The notes beneath the pieces were generated by a model, which searched no databases, was not told the DNA's origin, and saw nothing but the letters and a program-made list of their open reading frames with translations. DNA of 64,000 bases, taken from assembly GCF_032118995.1 (NCBI RefSeq), contig NC_092654.1:13834284-13898283 (forward strand), given 5' to 3'. Below, piece after piece: positions 24,101 through 39,100 of this stretch. Made by a program: the position numbers and the translations under genes. The stretch is from Asterias amurensis. Lineage: Eukaryota; Echinodermata; Asteroidea; Forcipulatida; Asteriidae. Position 1 is the first letter of the stretch. Each line of letters starts with the position of its first letter.

Positions 24101-27100
24101 TGATCTCATTCACAAATGAACAGCGCCCTCTAGCGGCAAAAAAAATATATTTTTTTTATTTTTTATTTTTTATTTTTTATTAAATAGCGCCCTCTAGCGG
24201 CGAAAAAACTATTCGAATATCCGGTTAATTTCGGATAGTTGGCCAGCGGTATCCGAATAACAAAATTTCACTATTCGCCCAGCACTATCAATAATGTAAC
24301 CAAAACTAGGCTGGAAGGTTAAATAGTCTGGTTCCTTTATGTACAATGAGTATTAGTATTCATTACTGTTATTGGATACAAAGAACGTGACCAAGATACT
24401 GGCAGTTTGAGAAAGGTCTGTAGTAGGATTTGGTTGAGGTATTTGCGAGGTTGGGCCTGGGTTTAAGATTGAGTTTGAGACTGGTTAGTTGCAGGCCTCG
24501 AAACAACCCACAACACCCACAGCAATTGCTGTGGTGCCCTGTGCTTTTGATGTGACCCCCTGTGCTTTTGCTGTGGTGTCTTGTGCAAGATTCCTGTATA
24601 AATTTACAGTTTTCTCATAGAAGTGCCCCTTATCAGAGGGAAATTGCTTTGCCCCTTCAAGAGTGTAGTTCCAGGCCTGTAGTTGATTTGGGATAAACTT
24701 GGTTGGCTTGAGTTACTGTTTGAAGATGGGAACTGTGAATGGTTTGGCATCAGAGCTTCAACCAATCACAAACCAGTTTCAAACTCGTCCTAGCAACTTA
24801 TGGGACCTACCAACGTAAATTGGGTTTTGAAATGTGCGTGCTCCTTAAAAAATCTGATAGCGTCCTCTTTGACTCGATATCTTCAGGCCATTTTTAACCA
24901 CTCTTCACTGTGTTTATAAATTGCTACGCAATCTCACCTCAATCAATCAGAATGGATTAAAGTTCCCAGGTATTGATATTGATTGGAGCTAGATTCACGA
25001 GTGAAAGTGCAGGTCTTGGTAAACTGCATGAATTAGTTATGTTTATGTCAACCCTTGTCATGAAAATCTTAACATTCCTCCCTTTCAGAGTCCAGGAAAT
25101 TCACAAAAAACCAGACATAGGACCAAACTTGGCCCTGTAACGCCAAGAAGTTCACTAAAGTTTACACCAAAGAAGAGTCCCATGTTAACACCAGCAAGGA
25201 CTTCCCCCAACCCGATGACGACGCCCAGTCATCTTCGCTCCACCATCGATTGTTCTGCTGCTGCCGAGAATGCAATCTTCAATATCAAGGATGAGGATGA
25301 CAGCGATGGGGGCACAGTGGAGCACTCGCCACTGCTCTTTACTGACATGCCCTATGGTGGTAAGGAAAACGTTGAACATCAGAATTATAGGTAAGGAATC
25401 TGGACAGCAATATGCCAATAACTATACACTAATCCGGTCAGTGTGGGGTGCGCAAGTGCTGAGCAACGCGCACCCTATGCTGTGGTGCTGCAGTTATGCA
25501 CAAAGGCACCGCAGCTGTTAATTATTTTCAATAGAGAGCACTACCAATTTTGTTTTATCGGATTGGTCTATACCGCATCTGATTATAGAAAACACAAGTA
25601 CAACAATCGAAGAGAGGGGGGGTAGCTTTTCTGATCAAATTTCAACCAAATTAGGGGGAGGAAAACTGCACTCTTATAATCAAATTATAATTAAACACAA
25701 AATAAACAAGGATAAATATTACTAATATTTAGAGCGGTTTCATTAAAGTTGATCTTGAAGACTTTGATGCTACATGTAGTTTCAGACCTTTTTGTCACCT
25801 ATGAAGTTTTCATGTTTTATTGGTTCATGTCCATTTGATTTTTTCTACACTATAGTCTATATCACTCTACTGCAGGAGGAAAACCTTTTCACAAATTCTC
25901 CATTTCACTCTATCCTGTGCTGTCTGTTGCTAAGCAATGCCCCTATATTTACTAAGTGCATCTCTCCATCTTTTGTTTTGTCTCGCTCTTTTTATTAAAG
26001 GATTCCAAAGTACAGTGAACGGCAAAAGAGCGCCTTCCAGATGCGCAAGGAGGAAGGGGGGTCGGTCTTCATGGCCTCTTTCCAAGAGAAACAACTGCTA
26101 CTTGAGGAGAGGAAGGAAAACAGTAAGTCGAGACCTGCATCATACTGCCATCATCTTGGTCATGTTCCCTGTATCCAATGACAGTAATGAATGCTAATAC
26201 TCATTGTACAAAAAGGAACCAGACGATTAAACCTTCCAGCCTCGGTTTGGTTACCAGTGGTGTTGGTTACATTGATTTCCTTCGAAGAAAATCAAGATGG
26301 CCGCACCATAATAAAAGTCCATTGTAACTTATAATTTGATTATTGGACTGTTGACATCCATTTCAATTTAAAACTGTGTGGAAATATTTGAGGTCTCTAA
26401 TAAGTCTGTCAATGAGAGGCATCCTTGGGTATCATATTTCAAACATAGAGCTCCAGGCATGCAACTCTTCCGCTGATCCACGGTTTACACGTTTCATGAA
26501 ATTAAAATTCGCTGCGACAACAAAAAAACTCTGTGTGAAATAAAATCACAGTTAGAAAGTTCTCCTAGTCGTACGGCGTACCTTCTACACCATTTTTTGC
26601 ACAGTCTGGCTTCGTAATGTTTTTATTGCTTGTTGTATTCAGAGGATGCAGGGGGAACCAGACGGAAAGTGCCCAATATGCGGCTAGCTTCCGTCCACGC
26701 AATCAATAGGAAAATTATTTTCCATGTCTATTTTCCCGCTGAAGCGCTGCATGCCTGGCGCTCTCTGTGAGCCTGTGTTAAAGATTACCAGCGCTTAGAT
26801 GAAGTGTATCATCTTTTTTAGTAACGATACAAAGTATGAGAATACTAGTGAATTCTTTTTTTAAACCCTGACTTGCAGCTGCCCCCAAGCCGGTTTCAAA
26901 TGCATCAGCTTTCTACAGTAGAGGGCGCCAGATTGCTGGTTACTGTGCAACAGATGCATTGCTACAATCAAGGTGAGTTTATTGTTTTTTAATGTTGGGC
27001 CTAAAAAAAAACATGTTGTTTTTGATTTGGCATTAGTTCTAATTGTCCTCAAAATATATGTCCTCACAACCTGATATTGATTTCTGTAGAACACAACAAC

Positions 27101-30100
27101 TTTTTTTATTTTATTCGGTAGACTTCTCTTCTACTGCAGATTAGATTCTCTGAATTTGGGAGACTACTCAGTTCTGAAAAGAACTGTCCTTCCGTCGATT
27201 TCACAAAACTCTTCCTAACTTAAGACTAATCTTAGGACTTAGGATGAGTCCCAACCCTGCACTGTAGCACGCAGACCTTAAGATTAATCCTAAGTTAGGA
27301 CGCGTCCTAACTCGAGATAAGACGAGTCCTAACTCTTTGTGAAATCGACCCCAGGGCATTTTCTCCTTGCTTCTTAGGGAAAGTGCACGTTTGGTAATTA
27401 CTCAAAACAAATATTAACTTAAAAACTGACTTGGTAACGAGCATTTGAGAGCTGTTGATAATATAAAACATTGTGGGAAACGACTCCCTCTGAAGTAATG
27501 TAGTTTTTGAGAAAGAGGTAATTTCTCACTAAAATAATAAAAGACTTCTAGCTAGAAGTCTTTCATTCCTATCTGAAAGCACACAAATTTGTCCAACAAG
27601 GGTTATTTTCTTTCACCATTTTTTCGCAGGTTCTATGTCTGATTGAGCCAAAATTTTCACGGGCTTGTTATTTGTTGCATATTATGGGATACACTATTTA
27701 CTAAGTGAGAAAACTGGTCTTTGACAATTACCAAACGTGTACCTTCCCTTTAACTACTACCTAGGCAGAAGGAAATCTATTAAGCAAGTAGATACACATG
27801 TTGTTATCGCTAGCATTGATACATAGGTTATTGATACCCTACCATGCAATGCCTCAAATCTCATCTTCTTTATGTTGTTTGTCCCCTCAGGCAAACCAAC
27901 TCTAACGTCACGGTGAAGCGTACCCCTGGATTCCTGAGCGTCTCTAACTCAAAGAGGTTGTACCCGATCACAAGCTACCCTGGCTGGAGGCAGAAGAGCA
28001 TCCCCACAGCAGTCAAGACGTCTCAGATCAGTCTACAAGGGTAGGTAGTGCACACAGTTTTAAATAATAATTATATTATTTTTTTTGTGTTTTTACCCGT
28101 ATACCACTGTGTGTCAGCACTGTATACTCAGTACTTTCATGAGTGCAGTGGAAAACTATCACAGGCATATTACTCGGGTGGGATTCGAACCCACAACCCT
28201 TGCAATTCTAGAGCAGTGTCTTACCAATAAGATTACCATGACTGCCAGTAGCTAAAGGCGGTTTGAATCCTATATTTTGGCAATGGGTACCACAACAATA
28301 CAATAGATGTTAGCATAGGATTCGAACTGCCATTACGGGCACTGCATTAATATTCTCTAGCCCCAATGTAACATTACCATATATTATAACAATAACATTA
28401 ATTAGTTTTTATCTCAAATGTCTCAATGTGCTTTTTTATCTTTTGCTAATTTGTTGTATTATCTGGTGTCAGTTTGTGAAAATGGAAAATGCCTGTTTGC
28501 AATCTTCGACGCAACGAATTACCCATTGCTTAGAAGTCACCGCATGTATAAAGTTCAAAGCATCAAGATCCCATTGTTACATAAATTGAAAATACCCCAG
28601 AACTTTTTTACAGAGCTTGATTTTAAAAACATTCAATGCTGTTTTCCCGGATTGCTACTTTTTACTTGTATTTGTGTGTGTCAGTTTGTAGTGTTGGTGA
28701 CGATTTGTCTGATTTGTGCCCTCTGTCTTTTCTCCGGCAGATTCTCCAATCTTGGTAATACGTGTTACATGAATGCCATTCTCCAGTCGCTATTCTGTCT
28801 GGAATGCTTCACTGCAGACATGCAGAATCAAGACATCATTCCACTCATGCAGAAATCAAGTCTCTACTGGTAAGACATTTTAAGCCCCTCACGATTGAGA
28901 CTTGTCAGAGAAAATGTTCCAAACGGAAGGGTCAGAGATGTGGCGTAAACACTGGCATAACAGGGGTGGGTAGGTTGGGGCATCATAATCTTCAACACTG
29001 TAAATAACACTGTGTGGATGTGTGTAAGTTCACACAACAAGTCCCAACAGTATGTGGACTTTTTTGATCAGGTCCACTCTTGTTATGTAGTGTACAGGAG
29101 TATTAAACCAATTCACTTGACGTCATCACCAGAATAATCTTGGATGCGTCATTTTGGTGGTCAATTGCAACGTGTGTTATTCAGAAAAGTGCGCACTTAA
29201 GGCGATGCGACGTTTACACGTAAACCTATTGACCACCAACATGGTGAATGGGCATCAGTCGCCGTGTGTGACACGCGTGCAAAGGGGTCAGTACAGCTTA
29301 TCGTCACATCGGAGACTTTAACCCACTCTCTGACAATGAACACCAGAGCTTGAGTTAGGTGCACTAGACTGCTAGAATGTTAAAACTGGGCGCAATTTCA
29401 TCAAGCTGTTAAGCAGAAAACACTGCTTAGCAAATTTCTTTGATGAGTGGGGCATCAGTTGCAACAATCTTAACTTGATTGAATTTTGGCTGGTACCCAA
29501 TTTCTTCTGAGAAAGATTGGTCTGTGCTTAGCATATTTTTGTGCTAACGGGCTTTATGAAATTTTGCCGAGTTCTGATTGGTTCTATTTGGACACCTTGA
29601 TGATTATTAATTGGCACATTTCCCCCTGCCCCTCCCACTAGATGGGTATTTTTCTGCTTAATATGGGACATAAAAGACAACAAATCAAAAATAATGCTGC
29701 GTTTGCTCTGCAAAAAGTTTTGTGATTTTTATGAATTTCTGTTTCAAAATTCTTTTGTTTTCGGTTTTGTGTAATGGATTCTTTTAGGTGTGATTACGAT
29801 TATTGTGATTATTGATATATCGATTACTGTTACAGGGCCTTAGCTCAATTGCTATGCGCTAAGCAGAGCAATCACTCAGCGGAGAGCATTGGGGTGTATC
29901 TACGTAAAGTGAAGCAAGCTATCTCCACAACAGCAGCTCGATTCTCTGGCTTCATGCAACACGTAAGTTTACAAATCTACATTTTGTTAATGGTGCTGCT
30001 TCAGAGAAAATCAAGCTGACCTGGGTTATTTTTGTACAATCTGTCAATCATTCAATCCATCACTCAATCAATCAATCAATCAATCAATCAAAACTTCTGC

Positions 30101-33100
30101 GTGACAATAGAATATTGTCAAAAGGAAATACACTACAAAAAAATAATCTTTGTTACTCTTAAAGCCATTATACACTTTCGGTACAGAAAAGAAGAAAAAA
30201 AGTTCACAGATTTACAAATAACTTACAGGGTGAAAGACTTCTCTTGAAATATTATTCCATAAAATGCTTTTCTTGTTAAGAAAACATTAAAACAAAATCA
30301 ATTCTCGATAGCGAGAATTACGGATTTATTTTAAACACATGTCATGACACGGCGAAACGTGCGGAAACAAGAGTGGGTTTTCCCGTTATTTTCTCCCGAC
30401 TCTGATGACCGGTTGTGCCTAAATTTTCACAGGTTTGTTATTTTTTATATAAGTTGTGATACCGAAAGTGTATAATGGCTTTAAACCTCTGCATTTCTAG
30501 GATGCGCAAGAGTTCCTCTGTCAGTGCCTTGATCAACTCAAAGACGACACCGAAAGGGCCAACAAGAGGGCACTTAACTCCCCCTTGGACGAGACTCCAG
30601 GGACGGATGATGATAAAATGAAACTGAGGTCTCGCTATCCGCACGCCTGCCCGATTGTCAAGAACTTTGAATTTGAAGTCATGCACTCTATCACCTGCAA
30701 GCAGTGCGGGGAGGTTGTGACCAAGGCGGAACAATTCTTCGATCTCTCGTTGGACATGCCCAAAAGGAGGTTTGGCAATTACTTTTTCACTCTTGAGAAT
30801 ACTCTTTTTTTAATATAACTTTTGGCTCTGGCTCAACAAAGTTCTAAAATATTTTTTCTGTTTTGTATTCCTCTCCGTTTTGTGGCTACATAACATTCAG
30901 TTGGGAGGGTTCTGATATTATGCTATGATATTGTTCTAGAACTCTTGTTTCTTGTATATAAACCTTTATTTTATTTCTGAAACGATGTGATTTGTTGGGC
31001 TGCTTCTAGTGCGGGTGTTGTGCTGACATTTGTTTCCATTAGTCTTTAATTGACTGTTTTATTGTGTCATGTATTGTGCATTGTATTTTTATAATTGTGT
31101 GCTATGTTACTGGAGTGTTAAAACCAGTACAGGAGATCTTGTTAATGTCATAATGTATTCCCTCATTTTGAACGATTATATTGTGTATTTTGAATGTCTT
31201 TTTAAGCACGTGATCCAAGGCAATATCTATTGTAATCTGTACATGTATTGAGAATGTTCTACTTTTTGGATTACTTTCGGCTCTGCCTCCAAGTTCTCAA
31301 GCTGTCAGAATTTTTTTCCCCACATGACAAGGTAGACTGGACTTCACTCAGACTCGAGTTCAACTCAGTCCATCCATAATTCTGTGTTAGCGCATGCATT
31401 TATATATCTTATCTATTGTCTTTTTCTATAATTTTTAATTGTTAATGACTAATATTTTATCTTTGAATTATTTTAATATACATCAAAAACTGTTGATGTT
31501 ATTACAACTACGGCTAGATCAGCGCATCTGTCAGTGTTGAAGAATGGCAGATGCGCGCGCCTTAGCTGTAGCTGTAGCCGAAGTCTCCAGTTCGAACACC
31601 GCCTTACTTAGAGAGGTTTGCGGTGACACCATGTGAATAGCTCTATGTGACTAGTGTTGGTTCCAAAAAGAACCGGCGGTTAAGGACTCCTATTAACGAT
31701 TGTTATTATTGGTCAATGTTTCAGTCATTCTAACCCGATCGGGTCGATCCAGACGGCGCTGGAGCAGTTCTTCAAGGAGGAGGGTATAGAGTATGCTTGC
31801 GGAGAATGTGACTGCAAGCAGGCTACTGTCACGCATAAGTTCACTAAGCTACCAAGGTAAACAACAATTTTGGCTCATGTTTTTTTGTGAAACTGACCAG
31901 AAGCTGTTTTTTGCTGTTTTCTTAGGAGATACAGCTGAAAGATTCACATGTGACTTAAACTATTTATTTATTTATAAGTTTGCCTTTGGATCGAAAGCTA
32001 AGGCCATCTACCCTACTAATTATATTTATTTATTCTGTTGACAAATCTCACTCTAATTGCAGTCGCAGCAAACCCTGTGTGTTTCATAATTTTCCTACTT
32101 GCTCAGAATTTCATGTTGTCAATAGAAATGATGAATTTGTATAAGAGTTGTCCATTTCAATTTATCCTTGTCAATTGCAAAGCTTTCAAATGCAAATTGG
32201 TCCAATAGTGCTTAGTTAAACAGTTCTGTCTTTCATTTAGGCATTTCCAAAAAACTGAAAACCTGACGAACAAGTTTGGATGTGTTTTGGTGATGCTGGT
32301 TAGTAGCATGTTTGAGCTTCCGCGGTCAGATGAGGGGTTTGGGTACTTTTTGTACGACACAAAACACACAAGTCCACAGATTTACATTAAACTTACATGG
32401 TCTAAAGATAATGATGGTCGAAAGCTTTCCTTGAAATATTACTTACTGAGGTGCTGTAGTTTTTTTTTGAAATTGGTAAATCACAAAAATGATTTTCTTC
32501 TCTGATTTTGTTTGCTGTTTTCTCAGCACGCAGGCACTGTACTCAGCTGAAACTTTCACATTTGACTTTTATTATCTGTTTCTTTATAATTTTGTCTATA
32601 CTGTAAACCAGTATTCTGTAGCAAAAAAATCTATTACCCTACCTAATTGAATTTGCAGCGAACCCTGGGTGTTTTTTCATTTTCCTGGTTGCTAAGAATT
32701 TCATGTTGTCAATAGAAATGATAAATTTGTTTAAGAGTTGTCTTCGTAAACCTAGTTCAATTTATCATTGTCACTTGCAAAGCTTTCCAATTTAAATTGG
32801 TCCAACGGTGCTCAATCAAACAGAGTTCTGTCTTTCATTCTCGCCTTTCCAAAAACTGTAAACCTTACAAAGGGAAACTGAAGATCGCAAGAACTGTGTC
32901 TTGAGCCAATGCATTAAACATTATAAATTACAAGTGATGACTGAGTGTTTTCCAATAAATCGCAGAGCAAACCCATCAGCTTACAGAAATACATTTCCCA
33001 ACAACGTTGCTGTCCTGTCCTTGTTTAAAGGCAATGGAAACTTTTGGTAATTACTCAAAATAATTGTTAGCACACAAACTTATTACTCGGTAATAAGCAA

Positions 33101-36100
33101 TGGAGAGCTGTTGATTCGATAGTATGCAACATTGTGAGAAACAGCTCCCTCTGAAGTAATGTAGTTTTTGAGGAAGAGGTAATTTATCACTCAAATAATG
33201 AAAGACTTCAGCTGAAGCCTTTCATTATGCATCTGAAAGCACACAAAGTAATGCAACAAGGATGTTTTTACTTCATTATTCTCTTGCAAATTTGATGACC
33301 GATTGGGCCAATTGTTCCACAGATTTGTTTGTGCATATATGTTGGGATACACCAAGTTGGTTAATGGGCTTTGACATCTACCAAAAGTGTCAAGTGCCTT
33401 TAGTAATTTTATCAACCATGTCGTTCATCACCTCCGTCCGACCTGTCGAATCAAATGAGTTTTCTGGACTTGATAGTGGGGCAATTTATCTTGTTCTTTC
33501 AGGGTAATCATCATTCATCTTAAGCGCTACAGATTTGATGCTGACGCCTTCCAGTACTCCAAGCTCCGTCGTCGCATCCTCATCCCCAGGTACCTGTCTG
33601 TCCACTATCATTGCACCAAGGAAACCCAGAGTCCAACCTCTCTCCCAAAATCATTAGTCAACGGGACGTCATCTCCAAGGCCACAACAACTCAATGCCGA
33701 GAGAACTCAAAGGTTGTCCCTCACAGCCCCGTCGGCGAGGGAATCTAATTGGTCTGCAAGGAGCGAGTCGTTTAAGCCCTCGCGCTTCAGTTTTACACCC
33801 ACTGCACTCTCAAGGAAGAGGCTGAACTATGACGACAACAGGTACTCAAACTTTTTCTCATCATCAATGTGCTTTCATGTCACTCAATTACTATTTATCT
33901 ACCAGCCTAATCAAGTCAATGAGGTTAGGTTGGGTTTTTGTTTTTGGTGTTGCCATGCAAAGTTCAGAATGTAACTTTTGAACGGACCGTATGCGGAATG
34001 TGATGCATTGACAATCACAATACGCAGAGTGCAATATGAAAACTGTGATTAGCTTATCGCCTGATATCACACTCTGGTTTGATTGTATGATAAGTGCGTA
34101 AGATAATATAGTAGAAACAATAATACATTTCACCCTGAATTTAGACATTGACAAAATGGAGAGCCCGCCAACATTGGGTTAGCAGGCTTGTATGCTTTGT
34201 TTGTGAAAGGGCATGGGCACCAAGGCATTTTTTCCCTTGGTAATGTTGCACCTTATGAGGAAATTGTACATTTTTACTAGAGCATTTCAAAGGCAATGAC
34301 CAGAGGGGCAATCGCTCTCATTGCCTCCATGAAGTATTAGGCCTTGAGTGCTGGCAGGTTAACTCAGAGTTCGTTGGTTCAAATCCTGCTCCCGGAATTA
34401 TTTAAAAATTTACCTGATCGGTTTCCCTTGTGGTTTATTATTTGATATTACACATGTACATTACAAGACTTAACATTGTAATGTTATTCATATCGTATAC
34501 TCTTGTTTGAATATTGTTGAACGTTGATAAGACATTGATTTACATATAATGCCTATCTCATGTCATTTGATTTCTTGGGTTGGTTTGAAAATTTATAAAT
34601 ATTTTTCCCCCTCAATACTATTTAAATTGATTTTTTTATCTGTCACCTTCACGTTGAAAATGTTTTTTCATTCATTGTTATCTTCCAGGTTATTTTTATA
34701 GTTCAAAGCCCATTGCAGACTTCTTCTATGTTTATGTTTTTATCTGTCACCCTCATATTGAAACATGTATGCATTATTCATTCATTGTTATCTTCCAGGT
34801 GATTTTTATAATTCAAAGCCCATTGCAGACTTCCCATTGTTGAAGTTTTGTGGGTTTTTCCCCTTTGATGTATGAACTCTGTTCTTATGTTTAGCATGTG
34901 AGACTTCCTCTTTTCAGATGATTTCCTTTTTCTTTTTTTTTTTGAGTTTCCTCCTTTTTACTTCCTTTTCTGTGTACAAAAGTACATAAATATTATCTTT
35001 TCCTCTGTTTTTCTTGCTCGGTTTTCTCTTTTCCTCTTTTTTTTCATGGATAGTTAATACTAACATGCCCTTACATGTATGTTTTGTGCTTTTTTATCAA
35101 TGTTGTTTTTGAGACTTGTACTTGTGGTTTGCTTTTATTGTAACAATTGCCTTTGGTATATTTGTTTATTGTTTATTGTGTTTTGCAAATGCTGCCATAT
35201 AAATGTCTTGTATTATTATTTATACTATAGTTTGGGTGAATTAGCTCATCAATTAGAATAGAATAGGAGCCTTTACATAATTATCCCCCAATTAGGCCTA
35301 GAGATTTAAATGTAGATTGGTTAAGACTTCACATTACATTGATATCACTGCTTACTAAGTTTTCTTCACTTTTAATACCTTTTCACTATATCTGATATCT
35401 GTTTTTCGCATGTGGTGTCACTGTTGTTGAATTTATTGCCACTTTGTAAATGATAAATAGGTTAGATAAATAGGTTTAGTTTTTTAGTAGAATATGGAGT
35501 TTAATATACTTGTTTTCAACCCTTACCTGACAATATGCAAACAATTGCGGTAGTAGAATATATAGCAAGACAAGTTCTCAACTTAATGTAATGTAACCAG
35601 TAAGTAGATTATACACATGGTGTTACGGTAAACCAAATATAAATTGAGAACAAAACATGTGACAGTTTGTTAATTGATTTTTTTTCTCCTCACTCTTTGT
35701 GGCAGTAAACAACCAAGGCAAACCATTCTCCTGGAAAGTAACACAGACTCAGACGGTGAGGAGACCAAAAAAGTCTTAGAGATGAGTAAGAAAGAGTCGG
35801 AGAGAAAAAAGCGAGAAGCAGATGAGAGGTTGCGTCTTGAGGAAGAAGAATTGAAAAAGGTTTGATGTCCCCCTACCCCCCTCAAAGTGTATTTTTTGTG
35901 TCAGCAAGGCAGGTTTAATATCTTGAATAGGAAGAAAGTATCTGTTTTAGAAAGTCAGGATGTTTTTATGTGGAAATTAATTTTTTGCCAGTAACCCGCT
36001 TGGGCTTGAGATACGGCTCTGTTACTTGAACAACATTTTGCTAATATTTGAGATTGCCAAACATCTCAAATAGTTTTAGCAATGAAATTTCCCAGGTTAA

Positions 36101-39100
36101 TTTTATTGTATAATTTTATATTTCAAATAGTTCTAAAAACCAAAACCAGTTATACTTTCGGTTTAACTGATCATTTTAACTGTTTCTATCTAAAATGTTT
36201 TTTCTCTTCAGGTCCTTGAAGAAAGCAAGCAAGAAATAGTGCACAGCAAGCCCATTGCTGAGATGTCCGAAGAGCAGCAACTGGAATATGCACTTGCCTT
36301 AAGTTCCAGAGACCTAGGAAGTCTCAACCATCAAAATGGGTTTGTGTTTTCCGAGGATGACACATCCAAGATGACCGAAGACGTTTCGTACAAAAAGAGC
36401 AATAATGCCAAGGATTTTGTTGAGATTTCGGAGGAGTATGAGATTGTCTTGCCGAGTCTTAAAAGACGGGGGTCCGAGCAGGACATCCTGCTTCAGGAAC
36501 ATGGTGGCGGTGATGGCGTTCACGTCAACTCACTGCATAATGCCTCATGCTACAAACGGAGGAAATCGGACAGCCAACCCTCCAAACACAGCAGTCCATC
36601 TGAGCACCCCCTGTCGGCGGGAGACAGTGGGATCTGTTTCCAAGAGGAAGAGCTGAAAATCGAAAGCAGTCGGACCCCGTCATCCCGTGGACCTTTCCAT
36701 GGGCTTAAGAAAACCATTGTTAACTTGTTCTCGCCAATCAAACAGAGTACAGATGACATTGCTGTGAATCTTGACGGTAATCAAACGGACACCCCTAAAT
36801 CCAGGGTGAACTTGAGTTTGGTTGATTCCAATTCAGCTGATATTAGTAGAAACGAGGATGACAACACTTTGCAGATAGGGGAGAGTGATGGGCAGAGACC
36901 AAGCTATGAAGAGCTTAAGGCTAAGGAGGAGGAGGAACTAAGGAAAGCTACTGAGCTTAGTTTACAAGGTACACCAGGAACATGTACAAATTATGTAAAC
37001 TAGTGGTCTGTTTTTACCCTCACACCGATATGTATTTAGCACTGTACTGAGTCTTTTGCCAAGTTTTGTGTGAAGAAAAGAAGGTACAGAGTATACAGTG
37101 AATAGTACGCATGGGTTTAAGTTTAAAAACAAACTATTCTTTATCCCTAATGCAAAAATAACATATACATGTATGTAACTCATCCCCCTTGTCACTCATA
37201 CTATACACAGATACTATAATCAGTGAGTTTGCAAACTTAAACTTGTTTGGTAATTACTCAAAATAATTGTTAATTGTAACAAGTAATTGAGAGTTGTTGA
37301 TAGTATAAAACAGTGTGAGAAACGGCTCCCTCTGGAGTAACGTAGTTTCTAAGAAAGAAGTAGTTTGACTTTGAGACCTGAGAATTAGATTTTAAGGTTT
37401 CCTTAATCAAGCATCTGAAATCAGACTACTTCATGTGACAAGGGTGTCTTTTTTTCCATTATTCTCTCACAACTTTGATGACCAATCATGCCCATTGAGC
37501 TTGAATTTTCACAGGTTTGTTATCATGTGCATATGTTGAGATACACCAAGTGAGAAGACTGGTCTTTGACAATTACCAAAGGTGTCCAGTTTCTTTAAAA
37601 AAAAAAATAATTACAAATCCTGTAAAGTATGAGCGTGAAGTGTCTTGATTTTGAGTCAATAGTATTTTTGCCCTCTTGGTTTTTGTAGATGCTCAAGAAA
37701 TGGCAAAAGAAGAAGAAGATGCACTGAAGCGGGCAAAGGAGATCAGTTTACAAGGTGAGTGACTTGATCAACGAGTACAGAAATCTGAAAGAATTCCTTG
37801 TGAATTGAGGGGTCATGGACACATAACTCGACCTGCGACCTTGTTGAATATGGGACACAGAAGCACTATATTTTTCCGCGTTTAACGGGCTTGCGTGTGA
37901 TAACGTATTTATCTTCAAGCAATAAAGGTTAACATCACACTCGGAATCAAGGATTTAAAGGCAGTGGACACTTGGTAATTACTCAAAACATTTATTAGTA
38001 TAAAACCTTACTTGGTAACGAGTAATGGGGAGAGGTTGATAGTATAAAACACTGAGAAACGGCTCCCTCTGAAGTGGGGTAGTTTTTGAGAAAGAAGTAA
38101 TTTTCCACAAATTTGATTTCTCAAAATCAACTTGCATCTAAAACCGCACAACCTCATGGGACAAGGTTCTTTTATCTTTCATTATTATCTCCCAACTTCA
38201 ATGACCAATTGAGCTCAAATTTTCACAGGTTTGTTATTTTATGCATATGTTGAGATACAGCAAGTGAGAAGACTGGTCTTTGACAATTACCAATAGTGAC
38301 CACTGTCTTTAAGCTTACTCGAAGATAATAATGGTACAAGACGTTAATAAAGCGCAGAGTGGAGGAGCCTGTATGTGCCACATTAAACAATGACACAACA
38401 TGTATAGACTAAAGCAATTATTACAAAAATAAACATTCAAACAGATGAGTCTTTAAAATTCCCTTGAAAATCCGAAGAGAAATGTGATGCCTCATTACAG
38501 CAAACTCTCACAGCTCTTCAATTGGTTTTTTTTTTCTGCAGAGTTTTCTGAGAGTTTTAGCAGTCACGAGGACAATGACCTCGAACCTATGGAGATTGAT
38601 GATGATTCTGATGAAACATTGTCCACGGAACTCACTGATAATGCCGAGGTAAGTTTCTGGTTCTCAGATTCACTCTGTTTCTCTAAGTAAGGCACAGGGC
38701 CATGTCACACAAGGCAATTTACAGGCAACCAGTTCCAGGCAATCGCCATTAAGGAAAAGCATTCACATTTGAACGTTCACCTATTTCTCTTGTGGATCTA
38801 AAGACAATGTTTGAAACATGACCCATTAGCTACCGAAGTGGTCCTGTAGTATGCACTGCAGTTGGTTGCCTCCAAGTTGCCTGCAAAAGTTGCCTGGTGT
38901 GACAAGGTCCTTAGTCCGAATTGGCGACTATTGCTACTGCTACAGCTTGATGGCCATGTCAACGTGCATTGAAGCATGGTTAATTTTACTAACATCCTTG
39001 GCCCAGGCTGAAGCCACAGTCGCCATTTTGGACATAGCCTTGATTCCCTAGCCTAGTGTTTGCCCTGGTGTTTCTGCGCCACAGCACCTTGTGAACCGAA

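Noticed and set aside
28180..28250. tRNA gene on the minus strand
   Set aside because: B-box and A-box-like sequence are present, but no acceptor stem pairing or clean cloverleaf; a SINE relic fits better. The same reasoning applies at 62762-62835.
30049..30090. (AATC)n repeat as a CRISPR-like or regulatory array
   Set aside because: It is a simple tetranucleotide microsatellite in a USP37 intron.
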